Source: Candidatus Aminicenantota bacterium
Lineage (GTDB): Bacteria; Acidobacteriota; Aminicenantia; S016-38
Length of the DNA: 10,775 nucleotides
NCBI GenBank assembly: GCA_021161165.1
Contig: JAGHBF010000037.1
Span: forward strand, 1-10,775
Reading direction: 5' to 3'
The notes below the pieces were generated by a model. The model was not told the DNA's origin, searched no databases, and saw only the letters and a program-made list of their open reading frames with translations. Numbering within the stretch: position 1 is the stretch's first letter; every line of letters begins with the position of its first letter. Shown piece by piece: positions 7,011 through 10,775 of the stretch. The translations under genes and the position numbers were made by a program.

Positions 7011-7948
7011 TTTTCCACTCCTTCTAAAAGTTCCCCTGGGCTTAGTGATGAGGCTCCTTCCTTCATTACTGAAAGCCCTCCAGCTATATTTGCAAGAGTG
7101 GCTGCAGTTTCAAAATCTGCTCCAGAGGCGATGGAAAGTGTGAATACTGCCGCAACTGTATCACCAGCACCGGTTACGTCCACTATATTACTGCCTCCAA
7201 ATGCTTTTATGTGAACAGGGTCTTTTGTGGATTGAATAAGAATCAAGCCTTTATTGCCAAGAGTTATCAATAAAGCTTCCAGTGAGAGTCTTTCTCTTAA
7301 AATCTTGCCTTCTCTGTAAAATTCTTCTATAGAATTCAACTTCCTTCCCACAATAAACTCTGCTTCCTGAACATTTGGAGTTGCAGCGGTGGCTCCTTTG
7401 AATTCCGTGAGCCTGTTTCTTGAGTCTATGATTATCGGTTTTCCCTTTTTTTTGAGTTCTTCATATATGGATTTTTTAGCAGTGCCGTATCCGTAGTCCG
7501 AAATTATCGCCGCATCGAAAGTCAGATCCTTTACCAGATTCTCAAGAGAATTTTCATAGAAACCATTTCCCCAGTCTATCCTTGCGACCTGTTGCCTTTT
7601 TGTGAATTCCCCGCCAGCCAGGATTCTTAGTTTCCTGAGAGTTTTTCCTTTCTTCTCTCCCTTCCAATCTATGTTCCATTTTGAGAGGAGTTCCAAAAGT
7701 TTTTCTCCTTCCTGATCTTCTCCTATTGCTCCTATTACGAGTGTTCTTGCTCCAAGGGAGGCGATGTTTTTTGCGGTATTTGCAGCTCCTCCAAGTTCGT
7801 ATCTTTCGCTTTCGAACCTTAAAATTGGGATGGGAGCTTCCCTTGAAATTCTTTCAGCATATCCATAGATATAGTGGTCAAGTATTAAATCCCCTATAAC
7901 AAGGATTTTCTTTTTTCCGAAGGTCTTTATGATTTCTTTAAATTCCAC
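6980..7948 (-). CDS. hldA: D-glycero-beta-D-manno-heptose-7-phosphate kinase
   Basis: A 322-residue PfkB/ribokinase-family sugar kinase, equal to the N-terminal half of HldE (RfaE domain I). It phosphorylates heptose 7-phosphate at C1 with ATP. Visible features: GDLILDHYIYG (19-29) near the N-terminus; GGAANTAKN (53-61), the first PfkB signature; a KLRILAGG...QQVARID block (106-125) typical of heptose kinases; SDYGYG (150-155); TPNVQEAE (190-197); and the second PfkB signature DVTGAGDT (257-264) with catalytic base D263. The start is GTG: an in-frame TAA at 7954-7952 lies two codons upstream, and no good ribosome binding site precedes the GTG, so the message may be leaderless. hldC follows with a 31-base overlap. 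The partners GmhA and GmhB are not in the window. The divergent neighbour apgM begins only 38 bases away. Confidence 0.93.
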   Translation of the reverse strand: MEFKEIIKTFGKKKILVIGDLILDHYIYGYAERISREAPIPILRFESERYELGGAANTAKNIASLGARTLVIGAIGEDQEGEKLLELLSKWNIDWKGEKKGKTLRKLRILAGGEFTKRQQVARIDWGNGFYENSLENLVKDLTFDAAIISDYGYGTAKKSIYEELKKKGKPIIIDSRNRLTEFKGATAATPNVQEAEFIVGRKLNSIEEFYREGKILRERLSLEALLITLGNKGLILIQSTKDPVHIKAFGGSNIVDVTGAGDTVAAVFTLSIASGADFETAATLANIAGGLSVMKEGASSLSPGELLEGVEKWELSQGKRL

Positions 7949-7986
7949 CTTTTAATGATATAAAATTTTTAATCGGAGGTGAAATT
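7949..7986. promoter_or_regulatory. 38-base divergent region between hldA and apgM
   Basis: A very AT-rich gap between two divergent starts. On the plus strand TATAAA (7959-7964) is a possible -10 box for apgM, with GGAGGT at 7975-7980 placed six bases before its ATG. On the minus strand TATATC (7962-7957) could be a -10 box for hldA; the transcript would then begin at or next to the GTG at 7948. No convincing -35 boxes are visible on either strand; they would have to lie within or at the edge of the opposing gene. Overlapping promoters are inferred from the compact layout. Confidence 0.4.
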
Positions 7987-9192
7987 ATGGAGAGAGAAGA
8001 ACTCTTTAAGATGCTCACCGTTAGAAATGAAAAGAAAATACTTCTGGTAGTCCTTGATGGTCTTGGAGGAATTCCTTTCAAAGACGGGAAAACAGAACTT
8101 GAGGCAGCAAATACCCCCAATCTTGATGCGCTGGCAAAGGAATCTTCATGTGGCCTTTCTATTCCTGTAAGGGAAGGGATAACTCCAGGTTCAGGACCAG
8201 CCCATTTGGCTATTTTTGGCTATGACCCTATAAAATATGAAATAGGAAGAGGAATACTGGAGGCCCTGGGTGTAGGGATGGATGTAACAAAAAGGGATGT
8301 GGCGGTGAGGGGGAATTTTGCCACCATTGAGAATGGGATAATTACCGATAGAAGGGCTGGAAGGATCCCCACAGAGGTAAACAGGCAGCTGATAAAGGAA
8401 ATTTCTGATAGATTAAAGAAAATAGATGATGTGGAAATTATATTAAAATCCGGAAGAGAACACAGATTTGTGCTTATCCTTAGGGGCGATGGACTTTCTG
8501 ATGAAGTCTCTGACGGTGACCCCGAAAAGGAAGGACTTCCTCAGAAACTTCCTCAACCACTTGCTCCTCAGGCTGGCAAAACCGCAGAGATTGCTTCAAG
8601 ATTTATTAAAGAGGTGGAAAAAATACTTAAAGATAAACATCCTGCGAATACTGTGCTATTGAGAGGTTTTTCTAAATATCCCGATATACCTTCTATGGAG
8701 GAAATTTTCAAAGTAAAACCTGCAGCCATTGCCACTTATCCAATGTACAGAGGTCTTGCCAAGCTGGTTGGTATGGATATCCTGGATACTGGCGAGAGTT
8801 TACAAGATGAGGTCAATTCCTTGAAAGAGAACTGGGGGAAATATGATTTCTTTTATTTACATGTAAAGAAAACGGATAGCTATGGAGAAGACGGGAACTT
8901 TGAAAATAAAGTTAAAGTTATAGAAGAATTTGATGCTCATCTTCCCCAGATTCTTGCCCTGAAACCGGATGTACTTGTCATAACTGGCGACCATTCAACG
9001 CCCTCAAAAATGAAGTCACATTCCTGGCATCCTGTTCCTTTTTTGCTGAAGTCCAGCTATTGTTTCAATGATGATCTAAAAGCATTTACAGAGAGAGAAT
9101 GTAGAAAGGGGAGTCTGGGAGTATTCTATGCTCAAGAAGGTATGGCATTGATGCTGGCCAATGCTTTGAGGCTTAAGAAGTTTGGAGCATAA
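7987..9192 (+). CDS. apgM: 2,3-bisphosphoglycerate-independent phosphoglycerate mutase, archaeal type
   Basis: A 401-residue alkaline-phosphatase-superfamily enzyme that interconverts 3- and 2-phosphoglycerate in glycolysis and gluconeogenesis. The length fits the short archaeal ApgM class rather than the roughly 510-residue GpmI. Metal and catalytic positions: D24 in VVLDGLGG; S69 in TPGSGPAH, the serine phosphorylated in catalysis; D335 and H336 in TGDHSTP; H348 in HSWHPVP; and D297 in KKTDSYGEDG. At the place where the superfamily usually has the second residue of a DxxGH metal pair there is E301 (DSYGE), a His-to-Glu change that may alter metal preference or be a subfamily trait. PANTVLLRGFSKYPDIPS (219-236) resembles the usual ApgM block. 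ATG start with GGAGGT six bases upstream. No clear terminator follows. Confidence 0.93.
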   Translation: MEREELFKMLTVRNEKKILLVVLDGLGGIPFKDGKTELEAANTPNLDALAKESSCGLSIPVREGITPGSGPAHLAIFGYDPIKYEIGRGILEALGVGMDVTKRDVAVRGNFATIENGIITDRRAGRIPTEVNRQLIKEISDRLKKIDDVEIILKSGREHRFVLILRGDGLSDEVSDGDPEKEGLPQKLPQPLAPQAGKTAEIASRFIKEVEKILKDKHPANTVLLRGFSKYPDIPSMEEIFKVKPAAIATYPMYRGLAKLVGMDILDTGESLQDEVNSLKENWGKYDFFYLHVKKTDSYGEDGNFENKVKVIEEFDAHLPQILALKPDVLVITGDHSTPSKMKSHSWHPVPFLLKSSYCFNDDLKAFTERECRKGSLGVFYAQEGMALMLANALRLKKFGA

Positions 9193-9219
9193 AATTTAAA
9201 TCAAAAGTCCAGGAACTTT

Positions 9220-9240
9220 CGCTACCATACTTCTGTGGCG
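9220..9240. other. imperfect dyad upstream of hrcA, operator candidate
   Basis: CGCTAC (9220-9225) and GTGGCG (9235-9240) form a six-base inverted repeat with one G-T mismatch, separated by exactly nine bases. CIRCE, the HrcA operator, also has nine-base arms around a nine-base spacer (TTAGCACTC...GAGTGCTAA), but these arms do not match that sequence. It could be a diverged operator, a small hairpin after apgM or chance. Confidence 0.25.
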
Positions 9241-9249
9241 GTGTTACAA

Positions 9250-9278
9250 TAGAAAAAGAGAAGATTATGTAATATAAT
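9250..9278 (+). promoter_or_regulatory. candidate promoter of hrcA-grpE
   Basis: A perfect -10 box TATAAT at 9273-9278 lies 17 bases after a partial -35 box TAGAAA (9250-9255; 4 of 6). Transcription would start near 9284-9286, only a few bases before the hrcA ATG at 9289. This implies a leaderless or nearly leaderless message and agrees with the lack of a ribosome binding site there. The 96-base gap 9193-9288 holds no other clear element. Confidence 0.55.
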
Positions 9279-9288
9279 TTAGTATGAA

Positions 9289-10290
9289 ATGGTGAGAAGT
9301 GGCTTGAATTTTAAAGAAAGGGAAGTTCTGAGGATAATTGTGGAGAAATATACAGAAGAAGGCGAATGGGCGAATTCTTTCTATGTTGCGGAGAAACTTT
9401 CATTTAAAGCATCTCCTCCTACTGTAAGAAATATAATGGCCTCGCTTGAAGCCAAAGGTTATCTTTCTTCTCCTTCAAAGAAGGGAAGAATTCCTACAGA
9501 AAAGGCTTTAAAAATTTATATTGACAGTCTTTTGAAGGTGAAACCATGGAAAAGAGAAAAACAGACTGAGGGAATAGATATTAAATTTACCGAAAATCTC
9601 GAAGAGCTCATAAAACAGAGTGCGAGAGTGCTCAGTGAAAAGTCTCAAAACCTTTCACTTCTTGTGTCCCCTTCCTTTTTTTACATACCCTTTTCTCATG
9701 TTAAATTTTTTAGATTGCAGGAGAATGTTGTTCTGGTAATACTAAGGTCACTAAAGGGCCTTCTTTTGACAAAGACGGTCATTATTGATAGGGATTACCC
9801 CCAGGAAAAACTGGATAAAATTTCTGATATATTGAATTTGAATTTTAAGGGTAGAACATTGAGAGAGGTTGCTGATATAATAGAAGAAGGATTTCAAAGG
9901 GGAGGAAAATTACTAAGGGAGTTAATTCAATTTATGCGCAAGTTTATGGAAGAAAGGGAAATTTATGTTGAGGGGGAAGTTCTTATAGTGGAAAAATTAA
10001 AGGGAAATTTTGAAAAGATAAGGGGAATTCTTAAACTTTTTGAGCAAAAAAAGGAAATTTTGAATTTCCTGGGGAGGTTGGAGCTGGGACATGAAATTCA
10101 AGTGATCTGGGGAGAAGAGATGCCCTTTGATTACAGCAAAGATTGCGTTTTTCTGCTTTATTCTTATCTTCCCAAGGGAATAATTGCGATTTTTGGCCCA
10201 AAATACATGAGTTATACAAAAGCCCTTGCTGCTCTGGATAATCTTGGTGGTTATTTGAGGAATACCATTCTGGAGGTGAATAATGAGTGA
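9289..10290 (+). CDS. hrcA: heat-inducible transcription repressor HrcA
   Basis: A 333-residue protein, the usual HrcA length. HrcA represses class I heat-shock genes (dnaK and groE operons) and is kept active by GroEL. Residues 1-75 form a winged helix-turn-helix, with SPPTVRNIMASLEAKGYL (42-59) matching the family recognition helix and GRIPT (66-70) the conserved wing; the usual HTSAG before it is replaced by SPSKK. The middle and C-terminal parts fit the GAF-like and dimerisation domains, ending with LGHEIQV (266-272) and the IFGPKYMSYTKALAALDNLG block (301-320). The ATG at 9289 is followed by GTG (9292) and TTG (9304), any of which could be used; no ribosome binding site precedes the ATG. 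It overlaps grpE by eight bases, the familiar hrcA-grpE-dnaK order. No canonical CIRCE is visible upstream. Confidence 0.93.
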   Translation: MVRSGLNFKEREVLRIIVEKYTEEGEWANSFYVAEKLSFKASPPTVRNIMASLEAKGYLSSPSKKGRIPTEKALKIYIDSLLKVKPWKREKQTEGIDIKFTENLEELIKQSARVLSEKSQNLSLLVSPSFFYIPFSHVKFFRLQENVVLVILRSLKGLLLTKTVIIDRDYPQEKLDKISDILNLNFKGRTLREVADIIEEGFQRGGKLLRELIQFMRKFMEEREIYVEGEVLIVEKLKGNFEKIRGILKLFEQKKEILNFLGRLELGHEIQVIWGEEMPFDYSKDCVFLLYSYLPKGIIAIFGPKYMSYTKALAALDNLGGYLRNTILEVNNE

Positions 10291-10775
10291 AAACAGAGAT
10301 GATAAAGACGAGAAGGTCTTTGATATTGATGATGAAATAGAAAAGATAAGAGAAGAAGAAAACAACAGCCTCAAAGAGTGTCTTGAAATGGTTAGGAGGC
10401 TGGAAAAAGAAAGGGAAAATCTTGAGAGGGAGAACGCTGAACTTTTAAATAAGTATCTTATGAAACTTGCTGATTTTGATAATTTTAAGAAGAGACTTAA
10501 AAAGGAAAAGGAAGAATTTCAGACATATGCCCTTGGAGATTTTCTTGGAAGATTGCTTGAGGTGGTTGACAACTTTGAAAGAGCTCTGGAGGGGTATACT
10601 GAAGAGAATCCTGAGAGCTTCCGGGATGGGGTGGTTTTAATTTATAAACAATTAAGAGCGTTGCTTGAAAAAGAAGGAGTGGAAGAGCTTAAAATGACAG
10701 ATGAATTTGACCCCAATTTGCACCAGGCTATAGACAAAGAGGAAAGGGATGATATCGAAGATGTTAAGATAGCAG
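10283..10775 (+). CDS. grpE: nucleotide exchange factor GrpE, 5' part
   Basis: 164 residues are visible; the gene runs off the right edge and probably lacks only a short tail. GrpE is the homodimeric nucleotide exchange factor that releases ADP from DnaK. The first about 60 residues are highly charged and heptad-like (DDEIEKIREEENNS, then RRLEKERENLERENAELLN), fitting the long paired coiled coil. Family signatures follow: LADFDNFKKRLKKE (62-75), LLEVVDNFERAL (91-102) and GVVLIYKQLRALLEKEGVEE (118-137), then FDPNLHQAI, the start of the beta domain that contacts DnaK. ATG start with GGAGG at 10272-10276, six bases upstream and inside hrcA, with an eight-base overlap, so translation is coupled. 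dnaK probably follows outside the window. Confidence 0.95.
   Translation, partial: MSENRDDKDEKVFDIDDEIEKIREEENNSLKECLEMVRRLEKERENLERENAELLNKYLMKLADFDNFKKRLKKEKEEFQTYALGDFLGRLLEVVDNFERALEGYTEENPESFRDGVVLIYKQLRALLEKEGVEELKMTDEFDPNLHQAIDKEERDDIEDVKIA

Noticed and set aside
7446..7453. Run of eight T in hldA as a terminator or slippage site
   Set aside because: It is on the wrong strand and without a hairpin for a terminator; it encodes ordinary lysine codons in an AT-rich genome, so it is unremarkable compared with the G8 run.
9204..9219. Small inverted repeat AAAGT-N6-ACTTT after apgM as a terminator
   Set aside because: The stem is only five AT-rich pairs and no T run follows.
9284..9295. 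ATG at 9284 as the hrcA start
   Set aside because: It is out of frame with HrcA and reaches a TGA after three codons.
9997..10374. Minus-strand open frame across the hrcA/grpE junction
   Set aside because: It is low-complexity, rich in Ser, Leu and Phe, and opposite two well-supported genes with conserved motifs.
1..10775. tRNA, rRNA, CRISPR repeats, insertion sequences or defence genes
   Set aside because: Reading both strands I saw no tRNA-like arms, regularly spaced repeats, terminal inverted repeats, transposase motifs or defence-associated domains.

Overview
The window looks like part of the chromosome of an AT-rich, probably thermophilic, Gram-negative-type bacterium from a lineage I cannot name. 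Three things point that way: a heptose activation pair for lipopolysaccharide, a serine palmitoyltransferase-like enzyme (sphingolipid-type lipids), and Sec signal peptides on envelope proteins. Arginine codons are mostly AGA/AGG, several starts are TTG or GTG, and the phosphoglycerate mutase is of the archaeal type; these fit a thermophile, but that is inference. Genes are packed tightly, with short or negative intergenic distances. I see no mobile elements, rRNA, tRNA or CRISPR, and no gene-free stretch longer than about 140 bases.

Layout. 1-590 (+): the 3' end of an unrecognised gene. 578-2806 (-): a secreted M1-type zinc metallopeptidase. 2831-4015 (-): a serine palmitoyltransferase-like alpha-oxoamine synthase, 24 bases upstream of the peptidase and probably co-transcribed with it. 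4016-4155: a divergent promoter region with a good candidate promoter on each strand. 4156-5076 (+): an extended SDR dehydrogenase/epimerase. 5133-6554 (+): a CitMHS_2/NhaD-like membrane antiporter. 6522-7948 (-): hldA-hldC, kinase and adenylyltransferase for ADP-heptose, encoded separately but overlapping. 7987-9192 (+): apgM, diverging from hldA across only 38 bases. 9289-10775 (+): hrcA followed by the start of grpE, a heat-shock operon that runs off the right edge.

How they fit together. hldA/hldC make the activated heptose for the LPS inner core. The SPT-like enzyme would make a 3-ketosphinganine-type long-chain base, and the divergently transcribed SDR is a candidate reductase of that pathway (compare the extended-SDR ceramide reductase CerR of Caulobacter). 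If so, 2831-5076 is a small sphingolipid locus with a secreted peptidase attached. apgM serves glycolysis/gluconeogenesis. hrcA-grpE controls and supplies the DnaK chaperone system.

The most interesting points are the SPT/SDR/peptidase neighbourhood, the peptidase's altered exopeptidase motif and large N-terminal extension, a His-to-Glu change at a metal-ligand position in ApgM, an eight-G run inside hldC, and an hrcA gene with a near-leaderless start and no recognisable CIRCE operator. I do not see strong evidence of a wholly new defence or mobile system.
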